This document shows, in pieces, positions 7,607 to 15,155 of a stretch of 42,689 bases of DNA. The stretch is from Candidatus Poribacteria bacterium (GTDB lineage: Bacteria > Poribacteria > WGA-4E > WGA-3G). Both the position numbers and the translations under genes were made by a program. Position 1 is the first letter of the stretch. Each line of letters opens with the position of its first letter. The notes beneath the pieces were generated by a model. It saw only the letters and a list, made by a program, of their open reading frames with translations, made no database searches and was not told the DNA's origin. The DNA lies in NCBI GenBank assembly GCA_026706025.1, contig JAPOZO010000040.1:1-42689 (forward strand). The letters run 5' to 3'.

Positions 7607-9112
7607 CTACACTTCACTCTTGACGAAAATCAGAAATATTATGATGAACAGGACTCCATTGATCATGAGCAGTAAAGATACATCCGGCAGTGCTCGTTTG
7701 GCATTTATATGGGTATCGACTCTTTGAAAAGAGAATTGTGGAAAGCTTCCCCAATCCGGCGCACCCTTGTCCGCAGAAAACCACTCACGAGATCCAAATA
7801 CATCTTTATCGTAGAGGTAGTTAATCACTTGACGTCTGTATTGTCTCACGGCATCGAAAAAATCTCTGGCACCCAGCATATCCGTGCCTGCCCATGCTTG
7901 AGTTGCAGCATCATATAATCCAATAGGCGAGAGTTTCAACCAGGCCCTCTCCACTTTCGCGGGTTTAACAAAAATATCCTCCAATGCAGGCTTTCGGATA
8001 AGCCACGTTTGGTCTGCTGTATCCGTAACCAGCCGACCGAGGAAACGGAAATGATGCTGCGCGTGAGGGATCTTGGGTTCATCTTCCCCACCAAGTGTTT
8101 CAAAATTCATGACACTTTCATAGGTGTAAAATAGCGTCCGAGGGTCGTCCCAAAGGTAAGCATGGCGGGATCCGCCTCCCCTGAGTTCAAGCCCCCAATC
8201 TTCACCTGGGAAAGCGTCAGTGGCAAGGAAGTGTTTCCGTTCTCTGTCAAATTCTTCCCAAATCTGTTCAATTTGGTTGAAGGTGGACGCCGTGCGCGCT
8301 TGTGGTGCCTCAAAACGGCGGATCACAGCAAGCGTCACGTTTGGATAGACCAGCACTAAAAACCCCCAGATGAACATAGAGAGCATCAATGCGCTACTTG
8401 TTCGACGCATCGCCGCCGAAATCAGCATGCCAATGAGGTAAAACACTGACAGATACGCAACAGATGCGAAAATAATGCCGCCGATGCGCAGGAAATCATG
8501 CATATTTAGGGAAATAGCAGCGGAATTCGTTAGTAAAATCACAGCAAGGAGAAGGCTCATCAGCAATGGCACCAGCAGGCAGAGCATCGCACTGATGTAT
8601 TTCGCAAGCAGGATATGTCCGCGACGAACGGGGTTAGTCAAGACTAAACGTAATGTCCCTCGCTCGTGCTCTCCAGCGAGGGCATCGTAGGCGAAAACCA
8701 GTGCCAACAAACTCAACACAACCTCAAAAATAAAGACAATATCCATGGATGTAAAAATGTTCATAAACGGATTATCTGAACCGTGCCTGTCAGCATCCCA
8801 CAGCGACGGGACATATCCGTGTGTTACCTTAACTTCGTTTCCGGGTCGCTTGTCGAATCCGACATTGAAAATGCTCAAGGGGTTCGGTGGACGGTCAACA
8901 TACACTTCACCTGCTGAATAGGTATTTGTCTCTTGGAGTTGGCGTTGATGCATTTTAACGGCATCGTTGTAGCCTGCCAAGCGTCGTTCATAGTCCTTAA
9001 TAAGCACAACGGTATTTGTAACCACAAGCAACAGTGTAATGAAAACGGCTGCAGCGAAGCGAAACGTCATCAGGTTGTCAAGTAGTTCTCTACGGATGAG
9101 TGTTGTCAACAT
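7607..9112 (-). CDS. ABC-2 type transporter permease, upstream paralogue
   Basis: A 501-residue membrane protein with the same plan as its downstream neighbour: an N-terminal helix at 19-35, an external domain, the GEHERGTL motif (147-154) following a membrane helix, a second large external domain, and a final helix ending VKSEV. I chose the ATG at 9112 over a TTG at 9157. It aligns with the paralogue's first residues and has a TAGGG-type SD about 9 nt upstream, whereas the extra 15 residues from TTG are basic and unmatched. The two genes run in one direction, 176 bp apart, so a shared transcript is likely. The substrate is unknown; ABC-2 pairs often export lipids, glycans or ions. Confidence 0.87.
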   Translation of the reverse strand: MLTTLIRRELLDNLMTFRFAAAVFITLLLVVTNTVVLIKDYERRLAGYNDAVKMHQRQLQETNTYSAGEVYVDRPPNPLSIFNVGFDKRPGNEVKVTHGYVPSLWDADRHGSDNPFMNIFTSMDIVFIFEVVLSLLALVFAYDALAGEHERGTLRLVLTNPVRRGHILLAKYISAMLCLLVPLLMSLLLAVILLTNSAAISLNMHDFLRIGGIIFASVAYLSVFYLIGMLISAAMRRTSSALMLSMFIWGFLVLVYPNVTLAVIRRFEAPQARTASTFNQIEQIWEEFDRERKHFLATDAFPGEDWGLELRGGGSRHAYLWDDPRTLFYTYESVMNFETLGGEDEPKIPHAQHHFRFLGRLVTDTADQTWLIRKPALEDIFVKPAKVERAWLKLSPIGLYDAATQAWAGTDMLGARDFFDAVRQYRRQVINYLYDKDVFGSREWFSADKGAPDWGSFPQFSFQRVDTHINAKRALPDVSLLLMINGVLFIIIFLIFVKSEV

Positions 9113-9320
9113 CAAGTTTACCCTACTACCAATTCTTCTCTTTTTTAGAAAATGCAAAACGCTTTACTGGCGTAGTCTCAAACCTTGTGAATAAGTCTTA
9201 CAGTGCCTATGTAACGTTTCATCAGTGAATTTCCAATTTTGCGTCCGCCCTAATAGTGCGGAACAACAGAAACACGTGCCAGAAAAGCATTGGCTTTTTG
9301 AGCATCGGTACTCGTAGCGA

Positions 9321-9476
9321 TTAAGGGGACAGATTAAACATCTCAGCGAGTTCTGGTGAATCGTTGTGCATATTAAATGTAGCATCCGCAATCGGTTCCC
9401 AATGCGCATGCACCCGCACACTCGATGAACTATTTAACACGTTACAAAAATTTATCACTGTTTTCTCCATTGCCAT
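9321..9476 (-). CDS. possible small protein or gene remnant, 51 codons
   Basis: A short frame starting ATG GCA ATG GAG gives a composition typical of real protein (VRVHAHWEPIADATFNMHND, then SPELAEMFNLSP). Just after its stop, another frame contains a protein-like run, STDAQKANAFLARVSVVPHY, ending near 9251. Together these look like one gene split by frameshifts, though two unrelated small ORFs are possible. No SD is evident. The GTGCATCC box (9535-9547) lies about 60 nt upstream. I recognise no family. Confidence 0.3.
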   Translation of the reverse strand: MAMEKTVINFCNVLNSSSSVRVHAHWEPIADATFNMHNDSPELAEMFNLSP

Positions 9477-9534
9477 GGATATTTCGTTTTATTATTAATG
9501 CAAGTTATGCAGCCTTACTATTTTACACATTTTT

Positions 9535-9547
9535 GGATGCACTTTTG
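9535..9547 (-). promoter_or_regulatory. GTGCATCC box, copy 2
   Basis: Minus-strand CAAAAGTGCATCC followed by AAAAATGTGTAAAAT. About 20 bp around this site match copy 1 (5936-5948) almost base for base. A TAAAAT at its end could serve as a -10 element. It precedes the small frame starting at 9476. Confidence 0.35.
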
Positions 9548-9577
9548 GCAGCTAACAGAATTACATCATAGTCATCT

Positions 9578-9617
9578 AAAAAAAAATCGGGACAGAGAAA
9601 TATCATCCTCTGTCCCG
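9578..9617 (-). terminator. intrinsic terminator of the infA-rsgA-GNAT operon
   Basis: On the minus strand CGGGACAGAG pairs perfectly with CTCTGTCCCG across a 10-nt loop, and a run of nine T follows one base later. It lies 41 bp beyond the stop of the acetyltransferase gene. Stem, spacing and T-run make this one of the two clearest terminators in the window. Confidence 0.88.
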
Positions 9618-9657
9618 TTCACCAAATACGCTTTGCCCATCTATAAAAACATGAAAA

Positions 9658-10488
9658 TCATTCCTCAGGATCAAAAAACACTTTGAGTGGAGCACTCAAC
9701 TGTGGCGCAACATCCTCTTCATCTATGACTTTATCGCCTGCCCACTCGCTGTGCTCAATCCCCATGGTGTAAGTCTGCTGCGTCATGTCGGTGTAACTAA
9801 GGTACTGGAAGCCAGCATTCTCAAAACAGGTGAGCGCGGGACCGTTGTCGGGTGACACCTGTAGCGTAACATGCTCAGCGCCGAGCATCTCAAACGCGTA
9901 TCGGACGGTTTCAATGAGTGTGTCAGTGCCGTACCCGCGAGCGCGATAATCGGGTCGAATGATGACGAATTTGACTGTAACCGTGTCAGCATTACACTCA
10001 AGGAGCATAAATCCGATGAGGAGGCGTGTGGTGCAGACTTCAATAGCCAGCGTATATATATCTTTATCTGCCGTCCAACGGTGCCAATCCTCCAGAAATG
10101 TCTCAAACGAAACCCGCGCTGTATAAAGAAGATTCCTGATGCCGGGGCGGTTGATCCATCCCCAAATTTGACGAAGCTCATTCTCTGTGGTATTCCGGAG
10201 GGAAATACCGCCACTGTAAAGGCGTTCCAGCTGCCGCAATTCGTTACGCAACCCCTCTAATTGGGCAGAGTGCACGCCTATTTGAGCACCCGCAGTCCGA
10301 ATCTTACGCTGATTCGGTTGATCCATGAATTTCGCCTGTTTTACTCTGTTCTGGAAATATCCAAGTTTCCGTTCGCTCCTTTCAATAATGCGTAACAAGT
10401 TGTTAATCGCATCCGCCCACTTCTCAAGGTCAGCGTTTGCGTCGTCTCGGGTTTCGCTCCGCTCTTCTCTTATCTGTGTTTCGTTCAT
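9658..10488 (-). CDS. GNAT-family N-acetyltransferase with N-terminal coiled coil
   Basis: A 276-residue protein. The first 100 or so residues are charged and helical (EKWADAINNLLRIIERSERKLG and onward), likely a coiled coil. The C-terminal part is a GNAT fold: VIRPDYRARGYGTDTLIE carries the acetyl-CoA-binding R-x-x-G-x-G/A loop, and NGPALTCFENAGFQ is the typical later motif. I chose the ATG at 10488 because AGGAGGGGAGAT precedes it directly; a longer frame from 10611 lies wholly inside rsgA. It overlaps the end of rsgA by 59 bp, so its SD sits in rsgA codons and translation is probably coupled. The substrate is unknown; co-expression with IF-1 and RsgA hints at a ribosomal target, as an inference. 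Confidence 0.85.
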   Translation of the reverse strand: MNETQIREERSETRDDANADLEKWADAINNLLRIIERSERKLGYFQNRVKQAKFMDQPNQRKIRTAGAQIGVHSAQLEGLRNELRQLERLYSGGISLRNTTENELRQIWGWINRPGIRNLLYTARVSFETFLEDWHRWTADKDIYTLAIEVCTTRLLIGFMLLECNADTVTVKFVIIRPDYRARGYGTDTLIETVRYAFEMLGAEHVTLQVSPDNGPALTCFENAGFQYLSYTDMTQQTYTMGIEHSEWAGDKVIDEEDVAPQLSAPLKVFFDPEE

Positions 10489-11419
10489 ATCTCCCCTCCT
10501 TGAATCCAGAGACCCGGAGATAACTCTCATACCGGAGTGGACTAATATTGCCAGTTTCAACCGCCTGTTTAACAGCACATGCGGGTTCATGCTGGTGCGT
10601 ACATGCCGCAAATTTGCACTCCGGGATATAAGGACGCATCTCAGGAAAATGGATATCTAATCCCTGTTCGTCATCAATCTCAAGCAAACCAAGCGTCCGG
10701 ATACCGGGGGTATCCGCCACAAATCCGCCAAAAGCAAGCGGCATTAACATGACTTCTGTCGTTGTATGCCGTCCTTTGTGGATACGTTGGTCCACCTCAC
10801 CCGTGCGCAATTGGAGTCCCGGTTGTAACGCATTCAGGAGAGAAGACTTCCCAACCCCTGACGATCCTACAATCGCTGAAATCTTATCCCGCATCGCTTC
10901 GCGCAATTCATCAACACCGAGACCCGTCATGATACTTGTATAAACCACTTTATAACCTAATTCTTCATATAATTTCAATTCGCCCTGTACATTCTCCAAT
11001 TTTGCCAAATCCATTTTGTTGATACAGATCACCGGTTCCACATCAGATGCCTCAGCTGTAACGAGGAACCGATCCAGCATCCGCAACTTGAGTGTCGGAT
11101 GCCGAGCAGCAAAGATGATAAGCAGTATCTCTAAATTAGCGACGATCACCTGGCGCCAACCGTCCATACGTGTACGTCCAAATTGGGTTTCGCGAGGGAG
11201 ACATTCCTCAATGTACCCATTTTCCTCTGTACTCGCAGGAACTGAAATGCGAACTCGATCGCCAACTGCGACCAAATCGACGTACGGCATCTCTTTCGTC
11301 TCGGCGAGCCGCTTCTTCTCATCTTCAATGAGGTGGTGACGCACGGCACAAGTATAACACTGTTTGTCTACTTGTACCTCGTACGCACCACCCCTCGCTT
11401 TTATGACTATTCCTTCCAT
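10430..11419 (-). CDS. rsgA: ribosome small subunit-dependent GTPase A
   Basis: RsgA is a circularly permuted GTPase that acts in late maturation of the 30S subunit. The 329-residue protein shows the permuted order: an OB-fold N-terminal domain, G4 NKMD (134-137), G1 GSSGVGKS (185-192), G3 DTPG (236-239), then a zinc finger with C268, C273, H275 and C281. The start is set at ATG 11419 because AGGTGA lies 8 nt before it; a GTG four codons upstream (11431) has no SD. The arginine-rich C-terminus (RRAERNPRRRKR) overlaps the start of the acetyltransferase gene. It follows infA by 122 bp on the same strand, giving an operon themed on translation. Confidence 0.96.
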   Translation of the reverse strand: MEGIVIKARGGAYEVQVDKQCYTCAVRHHLIEDEKKRLAETKEMPYVDLVAVGDRVRISVPASTEENGYIEECLPRETQFGRTRMDGWRQVIVANLEILLIIFAARHPTLKLRMLDRFLVTAEASDVEPVICINKMDLAKLENVQGELKLYEELGYKVVYTSIMTGLGVDELREAMRDKISAIVGSSGVGKSSLLNALQPGLQLRTGEVDQRIHKGRHTTTEVMLMPLAFGGFVADTPGIRTLGLLEIDDEQGLDIHFPEMRPYIPECKFAACTHQHEPACAVKQAVETGNISPLRYESYLRVSGFKEGRYERNTDKRRAERNPRRRKR

Positions 11420-11541
11420 AGTTAGGTTCACCTGCAGAAACGTGTAACTACACGCATTGAAAATTAATCTGCATAACAGAAGGCGCGCGATTAGACGCAG
11501 CTAACGCTCGCCATGAAACCGCGCACCTCTCAAGGCATTTT

Positions 11542-11820
11542 CTAATTGCCGGGATTCCGCCAGACAATGCGTCCACGCGTCAGGTCATACGGAGAAAGTT
11601 CAACGGTAACCTGATCACCGGGAAGCACCCAGATTTTGTGCTGCATCAACTTACCGGCGAGGTACGCCACAACTTTGTGGTCGTTCTCCTCTAACTTCAC
11701 ATGGAACAGATTACCCGGTAAGGATTCCAGTACAACCCCCAGTACACGGATACCAGTATCTTTAGTATTAACATTTTTTACAGATTCATGAACTTCGGGC
11801 GTTACGTTTTCGTTTCTCAT
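11542..11820 (-). CDS. infA: translation initiation factor IF-1
   Basis: IF-1 binds the A site of the 30S subunit during initiation. The 92-residue protein carries the S1/OB fold from about residue 23: GVVLESLPGNLFHVKL, then GDQVTVELSPYDLTRGRIVWR, which is nearly invariant in the family. It is about 20 residues longer than the usual 72 because of a polar N-terminal tail. The start at 11820 is supported by AAGGAG upstream; the longer frame to 11955 runs into the divergent promoter. In most bacteria infA lies between secY and rpmJ. Here that position is empty and the gene heads an operon with rsgA. Confidence 0.95.
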   Translation of the reverse strand: MRNENVTPEVHESVKNVNTKDTGIRVLGVVLESLPGNLFHVKLEENDHKVVAYLAGKLMQHKIWVLPGDQVTVELSPYDLTRGRIVWRNPGN

Positions 11821-11870
11821 TTTTATTTTCTCCTTTTTGTGATAACTATTATTCTTCTTTACACTATATT

Positions 11871-11882
11871 GGATGCACTTTG
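11871..11882 (-). promoter_or_regulatory. GTGCATCC box, copy 3, upstream of infA
   Basis: On the minus strand the sequence reads TTAACAAAGTGCATCCAATA, 51-62 nt before the infA ATG. If TTAACA is a -35 element, the 17-bp spacer leads to TGTAAA. The shared core AAGTGCATCC across three sites suggests a common regulator or sigma factor. Confidence 0.4.
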
Positions 11883-11906
11883 TTAACGAATTGTTCAGAA
11901 AAAAAG

Positions 11907-11935
11907 TTGACATCAACGCTCGAAAGTTGTAAAAT
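11907..11935 (+). promoter_or_regulatory. sigma70-type promoter of the oxygenase gene
   Basis: TTGACA (11907-11912), 17 bp, TAAAAT (11930-11935), 55 bp before the ATG at 11990. It is divergent from infA in a shared 169-bp space. Confidence 0.75.
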
Positions 11936-11989
11936 ACACAAGTGGGAGATTCCATGTTCAGTTTATTTTTCTAAAAGGAGAAGCAGATA

Positions 11990-12793
11990 ATGAGCCAAGC
12001 CTTACCTCTCGTAGCCTACCCTGATCTCGAAAACCAAGTCAAGGCGATGGAAGAAGACGGGTATGCCTATCTTCCAAAGGTTATTGACGAGGCACAACTC
12101 GCGGAACTTCGCGATGCAATGGATCGACTCACCGCGATCCCTGAAAGTTTTGATCGGCACAACCTGCCTGAGAACGGCAGCGGTTTCCTTAACAAACACA
12201 TCAATAACGCCTTCAATCGCGACCCAGTGTTTCTGCATTACCTCGACAAATCTCCGGTCATTGAATTAGCAGAAGCCGTTCACGGTGACGATTGTCACGT
12301 CATCGGCATGACCGCTTGGGTAACAGGTCCAGGGCGCCCCGATCAAGGACTGCATATAGATTGGCTGCCTATCCCGCTGCCAGCAGACCTCTTGGAAGAC
12401 CCGCGCGTCAAGGTGCCAATTTTCATCACAACCGCTCACTACTATCTCGATGACCTCTACGAAGATCTCGGTCCAACAAAGTTCGTTCCAGGTAGCCATC
12501 TTTCCGGACGACGACCCGATGGTGAAGCCGAATGGAAAGGTGCAAAGGAACAGAGTATCCTTTGTAATGGTGGTGATGTCGTGATTTTCCGGAGTGAGGT
12601 CTGGCACCGAGGCACTGCGAATCGGAGCGATCAGACCCGATACCTATTACAAGTGCATTACGCGAATCGGATGATCACGCAGAAATTCCCGCCCTACCTG
12701 AATCGGTTTCAGTTCAATGATGCGATCTTGGAGCAAGCAACAGACCGTCAACAGCGTTTAATGGGTAACCATCGCCCCGGTGCCTACGATTGA
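11990..12793 (+). CDS. phytanoyl-CoA dioxygenase family (PhyH) Fe(II)/2-oxoglutarate oxygenase
   Basis: A 267-residue non-haem iron oxygenase that couples 2-oxoglutarate decarboxylation to hydroxylation of an unknown small molecule. The metal triad can be placed: H122-x-D124 in GLHIDWLP and H206 in VWHRGTANRS. R217 in the DQTRYLLQ segment is a likely 2-oxoglutarate anchor. The double-stranded beta-helix core spans roughly 95-225. AAGGAGAA precedes ATG 11990 at good spacing. It is monocistronic, or shares a transcript with the exporter that starts 44 bp later. PhyH paralogues are abundant in some sponge-associated and marine lineages, so the substrate cannot be guessed. Confidence 0.92.
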   Translation: MSQALPLVAYPDLENQVKAMEEDGYAYLPKVIDEAQLAELRDAMDRLTAIPESFDRHNLPENGSGFLNKHINNAFNRDPVFLHYLDKSPVIELAEAVHGDDCHVIGMTAWVTGPGRPDQGLHIDWLPIPLPADLLEDPRVKVPIFITTAHYYLDDLYEDLGPTKFVPGSHLSGRRPDGEAEWKGAKEQSILCNGGDVVIFRSEVWHRGTANRSDQTRYLLQVHYANRMITQKFPPYLNRFQFNDAILEQATDRQQRLMGNHRPGAYD

Positions 12794-12837
12794 TTTAAAT
12801 TTTCTCAGAGCACAATAATTGCCACCGAGGACAACAG

Positions 12838-13764
12838 TTGCCTTCAAACAGAAAAGAGACTATCGGGACACCCCCCAAATCCAACGTTATCAGCGAGGAG
12901 CCGCACGGGAAAATTATTGCTCTCAGTCTGCTCCTCGCGTTTCTTTGGGGTGGGAATTCGCCCGCAATAAAAGTCGGTTTGCAAGATTTCCCACCGATGG
13001 CGTTGGCGTTCTTCCGCTTTGTGATAGGTCTTGTTGTTGTCGGCGGTTGGTCGCTCTTTCGCCGTGTCTCACTCGGTTTGCGCCGTGGCGAATTTCTACG
13101 ATTGTTGCTACTCACAACGATTTTCATACTTCAAATTATCTGCTTGAATACCGGAACCGAACTCACAACAGCATCTCGCTCTACTATTTTTATTAACGTC
13201 TACCCATTTTTCACAGCACTCTTCGCGCATTTCTGGATTCCCGGCGAACGCCTCTCTATTACAAAGACATTAGGGATCATCGTCGCCTTCAGCGGTGTTT
13301 TCGTAACCGTCGCCCCGCACCTCGGTGAAGGTGAAACGAGCATCCTCGGCGACATCCTTGTCCTCATCAGCGGATGTTTCTTAGGGTTACGCGTCGTTGT
13401 AACAAAACTACTCGTTCAAGCCATTCACCCGTACCGGCTCTTGGTCTGGTATCTAAGTTTGAGTCTACCGTGTTATGCCGCAATGAGTTTCCTACTCGAA
13501 CGCGGTGAACCGATGCAGCTGACACTTTCAAGTGCTGTTGCGCTTCTTTATCAAGGTGGTGTTATTGCTGGCTACTGTTTCTTGGCGTGGACTGCAATAC
13601 TTGAGAGATATAGTGCGAGTAAATTGGTGGTACTTTTCTTTGCTACACCGCTTTCGGGTGTTTTGTTCAGCTATCTGGTCTTAGGTGACGAACTCACACT
13701 GAGTCTGCTCGTCGGCGCCCTTCTCGTGGCAGGTGGGATCTATCTCGTAAACATGCGGCGTTGA
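12838..13764 (+). CDS. EamA/DMT-family transporter, ten membrane helices
   Basis: A 308-residue inner-membrane protein made of two EamA repeats, each with about five helices. The first repeat has the characteristic LAFLWGGNSPAIKVGL and MALAFFRFVIGL stretches. The second ends VVLFFATPLSGVLFSYLVLGDELT. Such proteins usually export amino acids or other small metabolites. The likely start is TTG at 12838, preceded by GAGG 7 nt away. No ATG or GTG occurs before the first membrane helix, and a later ATG would delete it. It follows the oxygenase in the same direction and could move that enzyme's substrate or product, though nothing proves a link. Confidence 0.88.
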   Translation: MPSNRKETIGTPPKSNVISEEPHGKIIALSLLLAFLWGGNSPAIKVGLQDFPPMALAFFRFVIGLVVVGGWSLFRRVSLGLRRGEFLRLLLLTTIFILQIICLNTGTELTTASRSTIFINVYPFFTALFAHFWIPGERLSITKTLGIIVAFSGVFVTVAPHLGEGETSILGDILVLISGCFLGLRVVVTKLLVQAIHPYRLLVWYLSLSLPCYAAMSFLLERGEPMQLTLSSAVALLYQGGVIAGYCFLAWTAILERYSASKLVVLFFATPLSGVLFSYLVLGDELTLSLLVGALLVAGGIYLVNMRR

Positions 13765-13803
13765 TATGCTTAGATCCCCCATCGGGAAAAGAAAATCTGG
13801 TTT

Positions 13804-14324
13804 TTATGGTGGATCAATCAGGACATCTAAGGCGGTTTGACCATCGGTTTCAGGATTGAACGTGAGCAACCCTTCGTTTTGTGCGGCTCGTAGGAGGCGT
13901 TTATCGGAACTGACCAGAACCAGATTATCTCCTTCTATCCGTAGTTCATTAGTTCTATCAAGCGCACATTGTAGGAGGATAGCGTCGGTACTGTTGATCG
14001 AATGGTTTTCAATAAGATCCCACGAATCGGTTATTTGATCCTCGGTTTGGAATACTTGCTCCACCTCATCGCGATCAACAAATTCAGTTTCAAAGTGCTC
14101 TCGGAGCTGATTGAAATGCGTTGTGGTAATTTTACCTTCATTTCTCCGGCGCACGAAGACGAAAATGACCTCGCCTCCACCGTCAAACAAACAGATCATA
14201 CGTTCTAAAGGAACACGTGTGAAGAGGTAGTTAACCAATTGTGTCCCTTTTTCTTCTACGTACCGTTTGGTTCTTCTACGTACCGTTTGGCGTATGCACT
14301 TGCGTCTAACCAGAAGAAATTCAC
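13804..14324 (-). pseudogene. PIN-domain (VapC-like) ribonuclease toxin, frameshifted by a 20-bp tandem duplication
   Basis: The natural start is GTG at 14324, overlapping the stop of the upstream antitoxin gene as GTGA. From there the frame gives MNFFWLDASAYAKRYVEE, a classic PIN N-terminus whose D7 is the first catalytic acid. It then runs into the second copy of an exact 20-bp repeat (14251-14270 and 14271-14290) and stops after 22 residues. Removing one copy restores one frame of about 166 residues, continuing KGTQLVNYL. That frame includes the later acidic positions in STDAILLQC and SSDKRLLRAA. A 184-residue open frame through the region exists only by reading the 5' part out of frame, and it lacks D7. 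The toxin is therefore probably inactive. Confidence 0.85.
14251..14290. repeat. exact 20-bp tandem duplication inside the PIN gene
   Basis: TTCTTCTACGTACCGTTTGG occurs twice in direct succession with no mismatch. Twenty is not a multiple of three, so the duplication shifts the PIN reading frame. Perfect identity suggests a recent event, a slipping repeat, or an assembly error. Confidence 0.97.
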
Positions 14325-14638
14325 TCTCTTCGTTTCTCCCGTTCTTCAATGATAGCACTACTCAAAAGATTGTCCTCTGGGTCTATGCCCTCCTCTATCG
14401 AAAGCTGCTGAAGTTCCTCTGCTGTGAGGGTTTTAGCTTCGGGATCACGTTTTTTGCGTAAAGAACGCCGTCTTTCATTTTGTGCCCAGACTCTTGCAGA
14501 CCGTGCAGCTAAACGTTCCTCAGGTGTAAGAGACTTCATGAAGGGGGCTTGAAGTTTTTCTAACTCCTTCTTTACCTCTGCTAAATCCCATTCAAGTTGC
14601 TCTATTTTTATGAGCAGTTTTGTGATTGGCGGTATCAT
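14321..14638 (-). CDS. probable antitoxin partner of the PIN toxin
   Basis: A 105-residue protein, largely helical and highly charged (EWDLAEVKKELEKLQ; RRRSLRKKRDPEAK), with no DNA-binding motif I can name. Its stop codon overlaps the toxin GTG start by 4 bp, the standard coupling of VapBC-like pairs with the antitoxin first. GGAGAAAACTT before ATG 14638 is a good SD. The antitoxin role is inferred from position and size; the sequence resembles no antitoxin family that I recognise. It appears intact although the toxin is broken. Confidence 0.7.
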   Translation of the reverse strand: MIPPITKLLIKIEQLEWDLAEVKKELEKLQAPFMKSLTPEERLAARSARVWAQNERRRSLRKKRDPEAKTLTAEELQQLSIEEGIDPEDNLLSSAIIEEREKRRE

Positions 14639-15155
14639 AAGTTTTCTCCATAACTGTCAATTTTAAAAAAAATAATCGTCTCGGTAACAGGACCGGTAGG
14701 TTCGGTTTTGCGGCGTACACGCCCATATGCGACCTGCATCCTAACCGAACCGGGTTTTGCCCGGAAACCCTAAAAACTTCACAAACCTCTTTAGTCCCAT
14801 AGGGACGCTATGTTTATAGCAGCGGTTCAAACAAGCCGATGAGCCCTGTAAGGGCGGCATGTGTATAAGCACTTGAACACCATGAAAATCGCTAATTTGA
14901 TGTCATCCTTGTGTGGTTTACAGATTCCGAGAAACCGTGTTGTTCCATCAAGCCTGAGGTGCTTTATGGGTGTTCGGAGCCCCAGTTTATAAATCTCCCT
15001 TTCGCTCATTTTCAATAGATCCATTCTCAGTGCACTCCTGTAGCCATGTATGTGGATTTTCGACGCGGGCGCGAAGTTGCGAATGGAAAAGGATGTTGGG
15101 TTGCCGTGAGGCAAGGCACAAAAACCTTGCCTCACAGATAGATAGAGGATGAAAT
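14639..15155. other. 517-bp region without a confident gene, holding several stem-loops
   Basis: From left to right: GGTTCGGTT (14699-14707) pairs with AACCGAACC (14743-14751), immediately followed by CCGGG-ttttg-CCCGG (14750-14764). Two related hairpins, GTCCC-ata-GGGAC (14794-14806) and GCCCT-gta-AGGGC (14843-14855), are each followed by a CG-c-ATGT-TATA pattern, so they are two diverged copies of one unit. A perfect 11-bp stem lies at 15106-15135. A 102-codon minus-strand frame (14827-15135) runs through these structures and does not look like protein. Confidence 0.6.
15106..15135 (-). terminator. perfect 11-bp stem-loop downstream of the 207-residue gene
   Basis: GTGAGGCAAGG (15106-15116) and CCTTGCCTCAC (15125-15135) are fully complementary around an 8-nt loop. 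It lies 20 bp past the stop of the minus-strand gene. There is no T-run, so it may protect the mRNA end rather than end transcription by itself. Confidence 0.5.

Noticed and set aside
9164-9421. An 85-codon cysteine-rich minus-strand frame
   Set aside because: Its composition looks random, and the protein-like signals in the same stretch lie in the other two minus-strand frames.
11420-11431. GTG start for rsgA four codons upstream
   Set aside because: The bases of this GTG form part of the AGGTGA that serves as SD for the ATG at 11419.
13804-14358. A continuous 184-codon frame as an intact PIN protein
   Set aside because: Its first 30 residues come from reading the antitoxin end and the first repeat copy out of frame. 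It lacks the first catalytic aspartate, so the frameshifted gene is the better reading.
14827-15135. A 102-codon minus-strand frame next to the 207-residue gene
   Set aside because: It runs through several hairpins and a perfect 11-bp inverted repeat, has no SD, and does not resemble a protein family.
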